Below are positions 21,690 through 33,566 of a stretch of DNA of 64,000 nucleotides, piece by piece. Location of the stretch: contig ML664161.1 in the NCBI GenBank assembly GCA_007570785.1, positions 47,822,667 through 47,886,666 of the forward strand, read 5' to 3'. A program made the translations under genes and the position numbers. The stretch's first letter is position 1; every line of letters begins with the position of its first letter. The notes beneath the pieces are model-generated. The model saw nothing but the letters and a program-made list of their open reading frames with translations, had not been told where the DNA came from and did not search any database. This DNA comes from Antilocapra americana (lineage: Eukaryota > Chordata > Mammalia > Artiodactyla > Antilocapridae).

Positions 21690-21875
21690 ATAATGATTTT
21701 TTAAACCATTTTTAAATTAAAGTATAGTTAATTTACAATGTTGTGTTTCAGATGTATAGCAAAATGATTCAGTTATACATATATAAAAATTATCATTTTT
21801 TAGATTACACATATAAGTGATATATGGTATCTATCTTTGACTTACTTCACTTAATATGAGGATCTTTATGTTATG
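21690..21875 (-). mobile_element. L1 3' end fragment
   Basis: Reverse L1 3' UTR ('agtatagttaatttacaatg', 'cagttatacatatataaaa') joined to 'gattacacatataagtgata'. The segment between is deleted relative to other copies here. Confidence 0.8.
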
Positions 21876-22124
21876 TTTGTTTTTTTAAAAAACAGCTTTA
21901 TTGAAGTATAATTGTCACATAACAAATAGCATTTAAAGTATGCAATTTGATGAGTTTTGATATTGTACAATTGTGAAACTATCACCATTATCAAGACCAT
22001 GTAATGTCACTCCCAGAGTTCCTCATCATCCTTTCCTCCTAATGTGCCTTATTACCCACACCCCAGGAAATGGCTGCTCTGCTTTTGGTCATTATAGTTT
22101 AGTTTCCATTTCCTTGATTTATAT

Positions 22125-23341
22125 CAGTTCAGGTTAGTCGCTCAGTCATGTCTGACTCTTTGTGACCCCATGAACTGCAGCACGCCAGGCTTCCATGTCC
22201 ATCACCAACTCCTGGAGCTTGCTCTAACTCATGTCCATTGAGTCAGTGATGCCATCCAACCATCTCATCCTCTGTTGTCCCCTTCTCCTCCAGCCTTCAG
22301 TCTTTCCCAGCATCAGGGTCTTTTCCAGTGGGTCAGTTCTTTGCAGCAGGTGGCCAAATAATCAGAGTTTCAGCTTCAGCATCAGTCCTTCCAATGAATA
22401 CTCAGGACCGATTTCCTTTAGGATGGACTGGTTGGATCTCCTTGCAGTCCAAGACACTCTCAAGAGTCTTCTCCAACACTACAGTTCAAAAGCATCAATT
22501 CTTTGGCATTCAGCTTTCTTTGTAGTCCAACTCTCAAATCCATGTATGACTACTGGAAAAACCATGGCTTTGACTAGACAGACCTTTGTTGGAAAAATAA
22601 TGTTTTTGCTTTTTAATATGCTATGTATTTTGGTCATAGCTTTTCTTCGAAGGAGCGAGTGTATTTTAATTTCATGGCTGCAGTCACCATGCAGTGATTT
22701 GACAGCCTTCAAAAATAAAGTCTCTCACTGTTTCCCCATCTATTTGCTAAGAAATGATGGGACCAGATGCCATGATCTTAGTTTTCTTAATGTTCAGCCT
22801 TAAGCCAGCTTTTTCATTCTCCTCTTTCACTTTCATCAAGAGGCTCTTTAGTTCTTTGCTTTCTGCCATAAGGGTGGTGTCATCTGCGTAGCTGAGGTTA
22901 TTGATATTTCTCCCAGCAATCTTGATTCCAGCTTGTGCTTCATCCAGTCCAGCATTTCTCATGATGTACTCTGCATATAAGTTGAATAAGCAGGATGACA
23001 GTATACAGCCTTGATGTACTCCTTTCCCAATTTGGAACCAGTCTGTGGTTCCATGTCCAGTTCTAAGTGTTGCTTCTTGACCTGCATACAGATTTCTCAG
23101 GAGGCAGGTTAGGTGGTCTGAGAATTCCCATCTTTTGAAGAATTTTCCACAGTTTGTTGTGATCCACACAGTCAAAGGCCTTGGCACAGTCAATAAAGCA
23201 GAAGTAGATGTTTTTCTGGAACTCTCTTTGTTTTTTCAATGATCCAATGGATGTTGACAACTTAATCTCTGATTCCTCTGCCTTTTCTAAATCCAGCTTG
23301 AACATCTGGAATTTCACATTCACTTACTGTTGAAATTACTA
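22125..23341 (-). mobile_element. BovB LINE, 5'-truncated, with TSD
   Basis: A 1.2 kb reverse BovB from its 3' tail at 22125 to within reverse transcriptase at 23341. GATTTATAT at 22116-22124 and 23342-23350 is the duplication, so both ends are original. Confidence 0.93.
22747..23323 (-). pseudogene. BovB reverse transcriptase fragment, YADD kept
   Basis: The frame 22747-23193 (148 residues) has the QGCILSSCLFNLY region at residues 61-73 and an intact YADD at 102-105. The upstream frame 23063-23323 carries the motif A region (FIDCAKAFD) in another phase. The N-terminal half of the polymerase is missing by truncation, so no activity is expected. Confidence 0.88.
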
Positions 23342-23704
23342 GATTTATATAAATGGAATCATATAGTATATGCTATGTTTTGCCTATTTATTATACAATA
23401 TATAGACCAAAGTGGGGTTTTTTTTGGCCTATGAATATCAGTTATTCTACCATTGCTTGTTGAATAGACTCTTTTTCTCCCTGTGTCTATTTTTATGCCA
23501 ATACCACATTGTCATGACTATTATACCCTTATAATAAGTCTTGAAATCAGAATGTGTTCACTCTCTAAACTTGTCCTGCCTTTACAGAGTTGTTTTAGCC
23601 TGGAGAGATGACTTTATGGAAAAGTGGCAAAAGAAGGATTTCACTTATTGCATTGCATATTAAATATTGCATTAATTACTTTAAGCTTAATTAAAATGTC
23701 ACTT

Positions 23705-24680
23705 TTATAACAGACACTTAGCTGAAGAAGATATACAGTTGACAAATAAACATTTTAAAAGATGCTGTACATCATATGTCATCAAGGAAATGCCTATTAA
23801 AACAACAATGCAATACAAGATATGCAACAATTAAAATGGCCTAAATCCAGATTACTAACAACACTAAACGCTGGTGAGGATACACAGCGAGAGCTACTCT
23901 CACTTATCACTGGTGAGACTGCAAAATGGTATAGCCCCTTAGATGGACAGTTTGTCAATTTCCTGCAAAACTAAACATACTCCCAGCATAAGATTAAGCA
24001 GTTGTGCTCCTTGGTTTTTACTCAAAGGAGTTAAAAATTTATACAAAAACCTGCATATGGATGCTAAGAGAAGGTTTATTCACCATTGACAAAACTTGGA
24101 AACAACCAATATGTTCATCATAGGTGAATGGATAAATAAATTATGGTACAACCAGGCAATGGGATATTAGCGCTAGAAAGAAAAGAGCTATCAAGCCATA
24201 AAAAGACATAAAAAAGACTTAAATGCATATTACTAAATAAAATAAGCTAATCTGAAAAGGCTGTACATTCTGAAAAAGGCAGAAGCTATGGAGACAGTGA
24301 AAAGATTAGTGGCTGCCAGGAGTTGGGGAGTAGGAAATAGGCAGAGCACAGAGGATATTTTTAGAGCTGTGAAAATAATCTGCATTATACTATAATACTG
24401 GATATATATCATTTTATATTTGTTCAAATCCATAGAATGTACAACACCAAGAGGGAACCCTAAGATCAGCTGTGGACTTTGGGTGCTTATAATGTCTATG
24501 TAGGTTCATCAATTAAAACAAACTCTACTGTTCTGGTGGAAGATGTTGAAAATGGGGAAGATTATGCATCTGTCGAAGCAGGGGTTGTGTGGTTGTGTGG
24601 GAAATCTCTGTACCCAAGTACCTTCCTCTAAATTTTGTTCTGAACTTAAAACTGCTCTAAGACATAAGTTAAATCAGGGG
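23705..24680 (+). mobile_element. Old L1 3' part and 3' UTR
   Basis: Forward L1 from 'aagatatacagttgacaaat' through 'ggtgaatggataaataaatt' to a 3' UTR ('gtaggttcatcaattaaaac', 'gggaaatctctgtacc', 'aaaactgctctaagac'). It faces the reverse L1 ending near 23600. Many stops. Confidence 0.85.
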
Positions 24681-25590
24681 AGGTTCATCTGGGTCTTGGC
24701 CATGGCCTTGTTGAACAGAATTGCTTCATTACCATGCATTTGTGATGGTAGCAGGGGCTTCTCTGCTTGCTGAGAGAATTTGTTGACATGTCCAGTTCAG
24801 TCAGTCATCGCTAACTAAGATCCTCTTAGTATGATATCAGAGACCTCAGCCTTCTGAAACACCACCTGTCTCATGGCAGAGTGACGGGGAGCTCATAGGC
24901 ACTGCTGAGACCACCTTCAGCACCTTCAACAGAGAACATGTCTCTGTGTCTTCAGTGCCTGGGCTTGCAGAGCTGCCGCTCAGACCATGCCCTGTTGGGA
25001 GGCTGTTGTCTCCATGACTGCTGGCAGCCACTGTTCAAAAGCCAAACCACTGCAAATCAAGAAACTCAACCCCAAGTGGATTCCAAGTGCGGAGGATATA
25101 AAGTCTCCCAGAGCTTTAGTGGCGGATGGGTGGAAGAGGGATGAGTGAGACTGGAAACAAGGCTGCTGGTGAGAATGTTAGAATTCCTGCTGTTGGTGTG
25201 GTCTTTAAAAAGCCAGTTGGAGGTAGCAGACTGGCTAGCGGGAGTAGACCCAGCCTCCAGTTGACTGGGAGAATGTTCTTAGGTTCGTTTTCTGGTACCA
25301 TTTAGGAAGAGAGAATCAAGGGTAATCTTAGAGACTGGTTCCTGAAATGTCCTAGGTAAGGTTGAAACTAGTCAAAGTGTCTGGACTGTCAAGGAAGTCT
25401 GCAAGTGAATGATTGACTAGCTAAATATGAGGATAAGCAGCTGAGAAACAGGACTAGATTATAGCAAATGCATGTGTATCTGATAAAGGAGGTTCATGGA
25501 TCAACAAGGATTAACACAGTCACTGGAATTGATGTAGTTTGATCAGGGGAAAAATATGCTTCATAAATAAGTCATTTAAAGGATCATTTA
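24681..25590. other. Unassigned region, higher GC, no gene proven
   Basis: Not a repeat I recognise and richer in G and C than its surroundings. In one forward phase the stretch around 24841-25010 and again around 25140-25300 is open for 50-odd codons, but stops lie between and no protein family is recognised. It could be a decayed retrocopy, an old LTR or plain unique DNA. Confidence 0.3.
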
Positions 25591-25599
25591 AGCTAACAT

Positions 25600-25720
25600 G
25601 CTCAAAAACACATAATTATATTCCAATTGATTTTACAAATACCTAATCCTAGGGAGCTGGGCATACAGCAGTGAGTCGAACCTAGGACCTTGCCTTTCAG
25701 GAGCTCATAAAAGGTGGGGA
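25600..25720 (+). repeat. Possible ancient repeat fragment
   Basis: 'gggcatacagcagtgagtcg' and 'ttcaggagctcataaaaggt' resemble a common old mammalian repeat. The family is not named. Confidence 0.35.
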
Positions 25721-26423
25721 TATATCTTGTTCCCTCTCTTCTTCATGCAGTTGTGCTGAACAACAGATGTAGATTAGGAATCTCAAATCCATCAGGGGCT
25801 GCTCTGGAGCAGGCCTTTATTGTTTATGGTAGAGTTAGACAGGAAGCTCATTATGGAAAACCAGCCAAGTGCTTTGAGGTCTTTTTGCCTTCTTTCTCCT
25901 CCCTCTTCCTCTAATGGCCTGCCTGGAAGTTGACAGAGCATAAAAGCTGTCAAAAGTATGCTGTTTAATGTAGCTCTCAGAGCAAACTTTTTTTTTTTTT
26001 TTTTCTGTTTACTGTGGGTAATTGTTCCTGTCTTCTTCTTGTTGCATTTAGTGCCTCCAATTCCCAGCTTTAATGAGCTGGCAGTTTTCATTCTTAGGTA
26101 GGAAGGAAACAACACAGAAACTATGTAAACAAAGAGATAAATAAGTAAATGCAGTTTAATTATTACATTTATTAATACTTATTGCATTTACAAAAGGTAA
26201 ATTTTGCTCAACACTTAGATTAGAAATACTAGTTGACCAGTGTGTTTGTAGATGATAATTAAACATGGCTTACCTTTCTCAGATTTTGAAATAAAAGTCG
26301 TTTTATTTATCAGAGGGATTTAAACCTTTCAAGGGGCTGTCTAAAAGCATTGGGCAAATTAGCAGAGGCTTCCACATCCTACTGAAAGCACTTAATTCAG
26401 TAGCCCTGGGTACTTTTTTAAAA

Positions 26424-26608
26424 GATTTTTTTTTATGTGGACCATTTCTTTAAAAGTCTTTATTGAACTTGTTACAATATTGCTTCTTCTTTATGTTTTG
26501 GTTTTTTGACTGTGAGGCATATGGGCTCTTAGTTCCCTGGCCAGGGATCAAACTCATGTCCCCTGGATTGGGAGGTGAAGTCTTAACTGGACCGCCTGAA
26601 GTCCCCCA
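26424..26608 (-). mobile_element. CHR-type SINE
   Basis: Reverse CHR SINE of the form with 'aaaagtctttattgaacttg' before the head. The head reads 'cagggatcaaactcatgtcc' and 'gaccgcctgaagtccc'. Confidence 0.85.
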
Positions 26609-27024
26609 GCTCTGGCTACTTAATAAAGGTCATTTGGTATGTTTTGGACTATTTGTTTCTTCCCATCACTCAGTTCCACTTCCAAACTTGCAAAGCCCAT
26701 GGAACTCTATTTTGCCTAACTAAACTCCTATAGGAAAAATGTAATTTTGCTTCACAATTATAAATAATAAGAAAAGTAAATATTATAATATGCAATATAA
26801 ATCCTCTACAAATTTATGATTCCAAGAAATTCTCCCCTTATACTTATAAGCGAGGTGGTATATGTCAGATAGAGAGACTGTCAAGGGACCCTTTGACAAA
26901 GAGCATGTGTGAAGCCTGTGCAGAAAATAAAGCTGCAGTTTGCAAATTCCTAGTTGAAGGCTTAGCTGTTCTATGAATGAAATTGGCTGAAGTATCTCTT
27001 TCCTATCATAACTCTTCAGGTTTG

Positions 27025-27150
27025 GCATTATTAGCCTTATTTTGCCAATGAGGAAATTGAGACTTTGAGCAAGGAAATAACTTGCCCAAGGTCCTTTGGT
27101 CACTAAGTTGTAGGGAGAACTTCAAACCCATGACTCCCTTGAGCATCTTG
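27025..27150 (+). mobile_element. MIR SINE fragment
   Basis: MIR core: 'ttgccaatgaggaaattgag' followed by 'aacttgcccaaggtcctttg'. The first bases are diverged. Confidence 0.8.
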
Positions 27151-28525
27151 TCTATCTCCCCATATTCCTGGCCATCTGCTAAATTTTAAAAACTCTATCT
27201 GCATTGGTTAGATTTTATGGAAAATCTTTGTTTATTTCAATGAAGGATTCTGTTGTGTGTTCCCTGGGACATTTTAAGGGATCCATCATTCAGACTGGCA
27301 TGGCTGACAGTCACTGAATCTTTCAAGCAAGCAAGGTCATAGATTTTCAAGAGAATGTGTATATCCTCTTTATTCTTGTTTTTGAGGGCTAATATATTCA
27401 TAATATTTAATTGATTAAGGTCAGTCCAAATCCCACAAATAATGCAGAGGGAATATAAATAGATTTTATTGACTCATATCTTTGTACCTCAATTACTGGT
27501 AAATAAAATTCAAATATAGATAATCTAGTACTATATTATGTTTAATATTTGATTTGTCTTTGCTTAGATTTAATATAAATATTTAAAACTCAAACTTCTG
27601 TAGAAATAAAATGCACGTATGGTTGGTTTTATATTAGAAATATCTATATATCATGATATATAGCTGTCAGTTCACAGTGTGACAGTACATTAAAAATAGG
27701 AGTAATCAATACAATTTTCAGTTTTTAGGAAATATATCCTGGTATTGGAGCAAGTTGCTTTCTGTTTATGTTTTCCTCATTTGATTCAACATCTTGGTTA
27801 ATCATAAGTTTTCCCTATTGTCATTTATCCAGCTCCAATATGAAAATATCAATTATTATTTGTCACCAATTAAACTGATTCTTAGAGTTGATGTCAGTAT
27901 AATTTTGAGGGAGGATAGTGTACTATATAGGTATAGCTATAGAAATGAAAGAAGAAAATATGTCAAATTTATTGCCAATAAAAGAAAATAAAGTGGGTAT
28001 AATTGTACATTATTGGTAATTTACATTCTAAAATTTTCAAGGTAGAAAAGACTGTAGAGGCCAAATGTCAGTGTTCCTTGTCTCTTCATACATGTGTATA
28101 CATATATAATCTCTCTTCTTATATACTTATGTCTTCTCTCCATAATTTCCCATAATTAAAAATTAATTCAATACACTTATACATTATTTACTACTGAGTT
28201 TGCTATGATAATAATTATCAAGTTAAGTAATATTTTTAGTGTCTTACTCTGTCTCCTTCAGAGGACCTCACAATTGTGTGTGTGTAATTCCACAACAAGA
28301 GAAGGTCAAGTAACTGCATTTTTAACTACTCAGCTATGCATGTAGAATGATGCATTTGTATTATCTCTACGCTTGCAATTCAGAAGAGTCTTTCAAATGC
28401 CCAGTTTAAGGACATTCAGATTACAAAAAACAAAGTCAATTTTTTATGTATTATATTCAATGCAGAATCATCAGATTTCTTTTGCCTGGTGAGGGGCAGC
28501 TCAGCACAAAGAAAAGTGCTTAGCC
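27151..28525. other. AT-rich DNA, no gene or repeat recognised
   Basis: Strongly AT-rich, with many short A/T runs and no frame of interest. Nothing else to report. Confidence 0.55.
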
Positions 28526-28529
28526 ACTA

Positions 28530-28728
28530 TTTGTTACCTATTTGACCTGATTTACTCACATGGAAAATGGAGATAATAAAATCTACATGCAGACTTTTTG
28601 GTGAAGGTAAAAAGTAAGATGTTAAATTAATCAATACTTAGAAACTGCAATGTACTAAAACCCAGAGCAAAGCAATTAACACAGTATCTGTCATAGAGTA
28701 GGCACTTAGTGAATGGGAACCTTTATTA
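28530..28728 (+). mobile_element. MIR SINE
   Basis: 'ttactcacatggaaaatggag' and 'tcatagagtaggcacttagtg' give the MIR order over about 200 bp. Confidence 0.7.
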
Positions 28729-28937
28729 ATCACTTAAAGTTTCCCTTATGATTTATTTTTTTGTACCGTTTGGTTCATTTGTTTTCAGCAGTGCACTTAT
28801 ACTATAGTGAAGTCTACCTTGTACCTGTTTCTTCCATGGTTTGACCCTGCAGATTCATGCAAATTTACTTGGTAGTTTTAGTTCTTAGCTAAATCATTTA
28901 CTTTCTTGTGAAATCATGTCTTCTTTCAAATACCCAT

Positions 28938-29150
28938 TCAAATACCCAGTCGTGTCCAACTCTTTGCTGAGACCCCATGGACTGTAGCCCACTATGTTCC
29001 TCTGTCCATGGGATTCTCCAGGCAAGAATACTGGAGTGGGTAGCCATTCCTTCTCCAGGGGATCTTCCCCATCCAGGGATCAAACCTGATGTTTCCTGCA
29101 CTGTAGGTGAATTCTTTACCTGCAATGTGTCTGAGCCACCAGAGAAACCC
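28938..29150 (-). mobile_element. Bov-tA SINE with TSD
   Basis: Complete reverse Bov-tA. CAAATACCCAT at 28927-28937 and 29151-29161 is exact. A second CAAATACCCA at 28939-28948 lies just inside the left end. Confidence 0.92.
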
Positions 29151-29164
29151 CAAATACCCATAAG

Positions 29165-29710
29165 CTAAATGAAAGCCAAGCAGCTCTTTCCCTTTTGGAT
29201 TTTAAAAAGTTTTGATACTTCAATTTTTTAGGGGCAGGAAAGAAGATATGAATATTTCCAGTGTATGATTATTCTTTTTCTGGCCAAACATTGTATTTAT
29301 GATTGAAGAAGTGGAAAAAGGAAGTGAGTTGACTGGAGAAATAGTGATGTATAGAGCTGATAGATGACTTGAGAAGAGACATCAGTGGCCTGAATGGTTT
29401 TATTTAAACTAATGGCAATACTGATCCAAGCTTTGCTTAAGATGATCTTTCTTTAACACTGGCACTCTAAAGAAAACAAGGAAAGGAAGGACAATTTGAT
29501 CCTAGTTTATGCTTTTATATTTGGTTATTCCTGGGAAACAAAGATGCCTAGTCAGCTTAGTGTGTTCAGTAAATATTACTAAATGAAGCTGGGCAGGTAT
29601 GTTTGCATTAAGTATGATATCAGACACTGGGGAATCAAATGGATCAGATGGATTCATGGACCTTGTCAGATTGTTAGCTGTTTATAGTGTGCACAGTTTG
29701 GTGCATTGGG
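29165..29710. other. No gene or repeat recognised
   Basis: Unique-looking DNA with no supported features. Confidence 0.55.
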
Positions 29711-29714
29711 CCAT

Positions 29715-29838
29715 ATAATAGTTCCCTAGCCATAAGCTCCTTGAGGACAGACTGTGTTTGATGTATTTTTATATTCTTCGTAGCTTTCAGTGATCCTCAC
29801 AGAGAGCAAACCCTTCATAAATATTTGTTAACTAACAG
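29715..29838 (+). mobile_element. L2 LINE 3' end
   Basis: 'cataagctccttgaggacag' leading to 'cataaatatttgttaacta' is the well-known L2 3' end, diverged. Confidence 0.7.
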
Positions 29839-30305
29839 CCTGCCTGCTTCGCTGAATACATTAAATAAAACCTAATTTTCAGACATTTTACAGCTCTTAT
29901 TTTCTGTTTTCTAGCTTTCCTTTATTCATGGTTCAGGAAGAAAGCATCTTGATTTAAAAGCTGCCTGTGATGTTACATCAGTAAAAGCCCCACAAGCGTT
30001 GCAGCTCTGCCCTCTCCACGGTGCCTGTGTCACAGCCCATCTTCACAGCAGGGTGTTCTCTAACTCTGAGCAGTTAAATCTGATTTCTTTCCAATACCTT
30101 AACTATCTTTCTGTCCTGCATGCTTGCTCCTAATTAACCGAAGGTGAAGGACTGTGACAGTGTTGCCTCTTCTGTCAAATCTACTTATTTATTCTTCCTC
30201 ACACAACTTGCAAACCAGAGGATCAAGGACAACTCCTAGTGGGGGGTCCACAGTAGAGGGAAAAAAAAAATGCATCCAGGAGGCAGTCGTTGCAGTGTGG
30301 GGCTA
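29839..30305. other. No gene or repeat recognised
   Basis: Unique-looking DNA with a modest CpG content near 29990-30020 that is far below an island. Confidence 0.5.
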
Positions 30306-30519
30306 TTAAGGTAGCATGTGTTTTATATATTGGCTGGAAACATGTGACCTGCAATCAAAAGAACTGGATTTGAATTCTGCCTCTGCCTTTTGCTGTTCTG
30401 TGTGACCATGGGGAAATGACTTATCTATTCACCCTTCCTCCCTTTACTTTTTTTTCTTGGTTGAAAAACTTGCACAAAATGCTTAAACTCTTGAACTTCA
30501 GTTTATTTTGTGACAAAAA

Positions 30520-31595
30520 AATGCAGATGGCCAACAGGCATGTGAAAAGATGCTCAACATCACTAATCAGGGAAATGCAAATCAGAATCACAATGAGATA
30601 CCACCTCACACCTGTCAGATGACTAGCATAAAGAACGCAAATAACAAATGTGGGTGATGATATGGAGAAAAGAGGATCCTTGAACACTGATGGTAGGAAT
30701 GTAAATTTGTATAGCCACTGTGGAAAACAGTATGGGGATTTCTCAATAAAACTGAAGAAAGGTCTGCTATATGACCCAGCAATTCCACCTGTGGGTATAT
30801 ATCCAAAACAAAAACATTAGTTTGAAAAGATATGGGCACCCCGATGTTCACAGCAGCATCATTTGCAATTGCCAAAATATGGAAGCAATCTGAATGTCCA
30901 TATGTTGACACTCTGGTTTCTTTTATTACTGGGATCAGCTAGGATTACATGTGGCATTAAACATGATGCACTTTGTACAGAAGAGAAAAAGGATGAAGAA
31001 AAGGACAAAGGAGGAAGACTAAGAGTAACAGTGAAAATTTGTAATAAAAACTCTTTTCTTAATTTATAGGTAAATTTCAGCATTGTTATAGTCACCTGCC
31101 CCTCCTAGCCCTCGAAGTTCCAACCAAAGTGAGGGGGTCACCAGGTGACTCAGCCAGGTGTTCTGAGCTCCCTCAGAGGCTGCTAATAGACGAAGCTCAT
31201 GGGTTTAGTTCTTTTGTAAGTACTCATCCATAAAAAATAATGAAAAAGTTGCCATTTGCAGCAACACAGTTGGACTTGGAGAACATTATGCTAAGTGAAA
31301 AAAACCAGACAAATACTGCATAATATCACTTATATGTGGAATCTAAAAAAAATACAACAAACTAGTGAATAAAAAAAAAAAAAAAACAAGCAGACTCAGA
31401 TATAGAGAACAAGCTGGTGGTCACCAGTGGGGAGAGAAGGATGTGTAATGTAGGTGTGGGAGAATGGGTGGTACAAACTTCTGAGTGTAAGATGGGCTAC
31501 AAGGATGTTTTGTACACACAGTATATAGCCAACATTTTGTAATAACTGTAAATGGAGTATATCCTTTAAAATGTATATACAATTTAAAGCATTAA
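30520..31595 (+). mobile_element. L1 ORF2 3' part and 3' UTR, interrupted
   Basis: Forward L1: 'gcagatggccaacaggcatg', 'atatgacccagcaattccac', then after the LTR insert 'gccatttgcagcaacacagt' and 'acttatatgtggaatctaaa'. It is frameshifted throughout. About 60 bp of L1 are missing at the LTR site. Confidence 0.87.
30903..31226. mobile_element. Candidate solo LTR (324 bp)
   Basis: Non-L1 insert that starts TGTTGACA and ends TACTCA, so it has TG...CA ends, with TCCATA on both sides (30897-30902 and 31227-31232). A 6-bp duplication with TG/CA ends fits an endogenous retrovirus LTR. AATAAA-type signals exist on both strands, so orientation is open. No viral coding sequence is present, consistent with recombination to a solo LTR. 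Family not identified. Confidence 0.6.
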
Positions 31596-31700
31596 ATTCA
31601 GAAAAAGAGCAGCATCTACCATATAGATTTGTTTTAAAGATTAAGCAAATCTATGTGCTATTGTTTTTACCTGTATCATTTTTGTGTTATAATCCATTGC

Positions 31701-31886
31701 GAAGTGAATGAGTGAAAGTTGCTCAGTCGTGTCTGACTCTGCGACCCCATGGACTGTAATTCTCCAGGCCAGAATACTGGAGTGGGTAACCTTTTCCTTC
31801 TCCAGGGGTTCTTCCCAACCCAGGGATCAAACCCAGGTCTCCCACATTGCAGGCAGATCCCTTACTAGTTGAGCCACCAGGGAAGC
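31701..31886 (-). mobile_element. Bov-tA SINE, internally shortened, with TSD
   Basis: Reverse Bov-tA lacking part of the 'cccaccaggctcctctgtcc' segment. CCATTGC at 31694-31700 and 31887-31893 is the duplication. Confidence 0.9.
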
Positions 31887-31894
31887 CCATTGCA

Positions 31895-32424
31895 TGGCTC
31901 TTTATATGGTTTTTTATAATCCATTGTATCACCCTTTATATGTCTTCATGACTGTTTTACAACTCAGTATCAATATCTGTTTTTCTACCTCATTCACCCC
32001 AATATGATCTGAAGTGAATCTCCCTCACTTCCTTTCTGTCTCTGTCTCTCTTTCCTTTCTTGTTATTCTTGTTCTTGTAGGTGCCAAGAGGTTAAGGTTT
32101 AAGCTCATCTGGACCCCAATTTCCTTATTGCTTTGCCTCTCTTTTTGTTCACTACTCATAGTGTCCTTTCTTTTTGATTTGCTGAATTCGAAACTGAATA
32201 TTTGAATTTGATGGAAAGTAAATCTGCTGCAATTCAGAAAGTGCCATCTGTGTGAAATTCCATCAATAACTACGGAAAATACACAGGAATATAAACCAGC
32301 AGAGTTCTCCTTTCTGTTCTAATTTAAACTTATTTTGGATAGTTCTTGGATCACATAGCTACTGAGGTCTTAAACTATTAATCTGATGTTTTTGATTCTG
32401 AATCCAAGATCACACTGTTCACTG
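31895..32424. other. No gene or repeat recognised
   Basis: T-rich DNA. The small hydrophobic frame at 32014-32205 reflects base composition. Confidence 0.5.
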
Positions 32425-33540
32425 CACGACAGGACAATAAACCAACAGATTACTTTTTGGGGAAAGGAATAGTAACTTTATTTGGAAAGCCAGCAAACCA
32501 AGATTATAGTAGAATTGTGTCCTAAAGAATCATCTTCCCCAGTTAGAATTCAGGCTTCTTTTATATTAACACTAAAACTAAAATTATATTAATACTGAAA
32601 TACTAATATTCTTTTATATTAATACAGTTCTGATTCTGACTAGACTCTGGAGGGACTGTGTTAATTTCTTCCTTCCTGCTGCCAATCACTGGAGAAGGCA
32701 ATGGCACCCCACTCCAATACTCTTGCCTGGAAAATCCCATAGACGGAGGAGCATGGTAGGCTGCAGTCCATGGGGTCACTAAGAGTCGGACATGACTGAG
32801 CGACTTCACTTTCATGCATTGGAGAAGGAAATGGCAACCTACTCCAGTGGTCTTGCCTGGAGAATCCCAAGGACGGGGGCGCCTGGTGGGCTGACATCTA
32901 TGGGGTCGCACAGAGTCGGACATGACTGAAGCGACTTAGCAGCAGCTGCCAGTCACAGGTAACCCTGGTCAGGATGTTTCCTGTGAGCTAAGCACAGATA
33001 TTTTAGCCTGAGATCCACCACCTAGGAAGTGGGTTCCCAGGGATAGACCATCATGTATAATTTAAGCTTATAGGCAACATTCCTTTAGCAGTTAGCCTGT
33101 AAGAGAATACAAAGGTTCTTCTCTATTACATATTGAATTGTGTAACATGACCATGCCCATTCGCTGCTAAAAAACCTACTGATACCAGCACTCTTCATTT
33201 ACACAGCATCCTGCTTAGACATGAATTTGATTCAGGGGCAGCAGCTGCACCAAGTCTGTTTTCTAGGAAAGCAGCTCCCTTCATGTTCCTCTCTTCTTAT
33301 AGGGCAACTGTGAGAGGAGCCCTGTAAGGCAGATAGCCTGAGTTTGAGTGTGAAACCTCTTGAGCTTGAATGATATTGCTCTGAGAGATTCTAGAAATGC
33401 CTGCTGTCCAGTTTCTGGAAACCTTGGGGGAAGTAGAGCTTACTGGAAGTAGGAGCCATTGGTCCCATCTCGCTCATTGCCAGGCAGCTCAGAATCACCT
33501 ATGATCAATTAATGGACAATCCTGTGTGCCACCCACAAGT
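32425..33540. other. Unassigned region, possible old LTR-type repeat
   Basis: Sequence on both sides of the Bov-A2 ('gtaactttatttggaaagcc', 'ccacctaggaagtgggttcc') has the feel of an old LTR element and contains no open frame. I cannot name a family or define the ends. Confidence 0.25.
32690..32944 (+). mobile_element. Bov-A2 SINE, complete dimer, with TSD
   Basis: Two body units joined at 'cattggagaaggaaatggc', ending in 'gaagcgacttagcagcag'. GCTGCCAATCAC at 32678-32689 and GCTGCCAGTCAC at 32945-32956 form the duplication, one mismatch. Confidence 0.95.
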
Positions 33541-33566
33541 AGTTAATGATAATATATAAAATTAGT

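Larger units (their letters stand above)
21885..23600 (-). mobile_element. Old L1, split by BovB
   Basis: Reverse L1 3' region at 21885-22115 ('tttattgaagtataattgtc') continues after the BovB at 23342-23600 ('aaatggaatcatatagtata', 'tttttatgccaataccacat', 'ataataagtcttgaaatcag'). It meets a forward L1 just downstream. Confidence 0.8.
30310..31660 (+). mobile_element. MIR SINE, split by L1
   Basis: MIR first part at about 30310-30515 ('aactggatttgaattctgcc', 'gtgtgaccatggggaaatg', 'cttcagtttattttgtgac'). Its remainder ('catctaccatatagattt', 'aaagattaagcaaatctatg') is at about 31600-31660. Confidence 0.65.

Noticed and set aside
22231..22803. 190-residue forward frame
   Set aside because: It is the antisense of a BovB reverse transcriptase fragment.
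29990..30020. Slight CpG enrichment as a possible promoter
   Set aside because: Too few CpG sites, no island, and no transcribed feature nearby.
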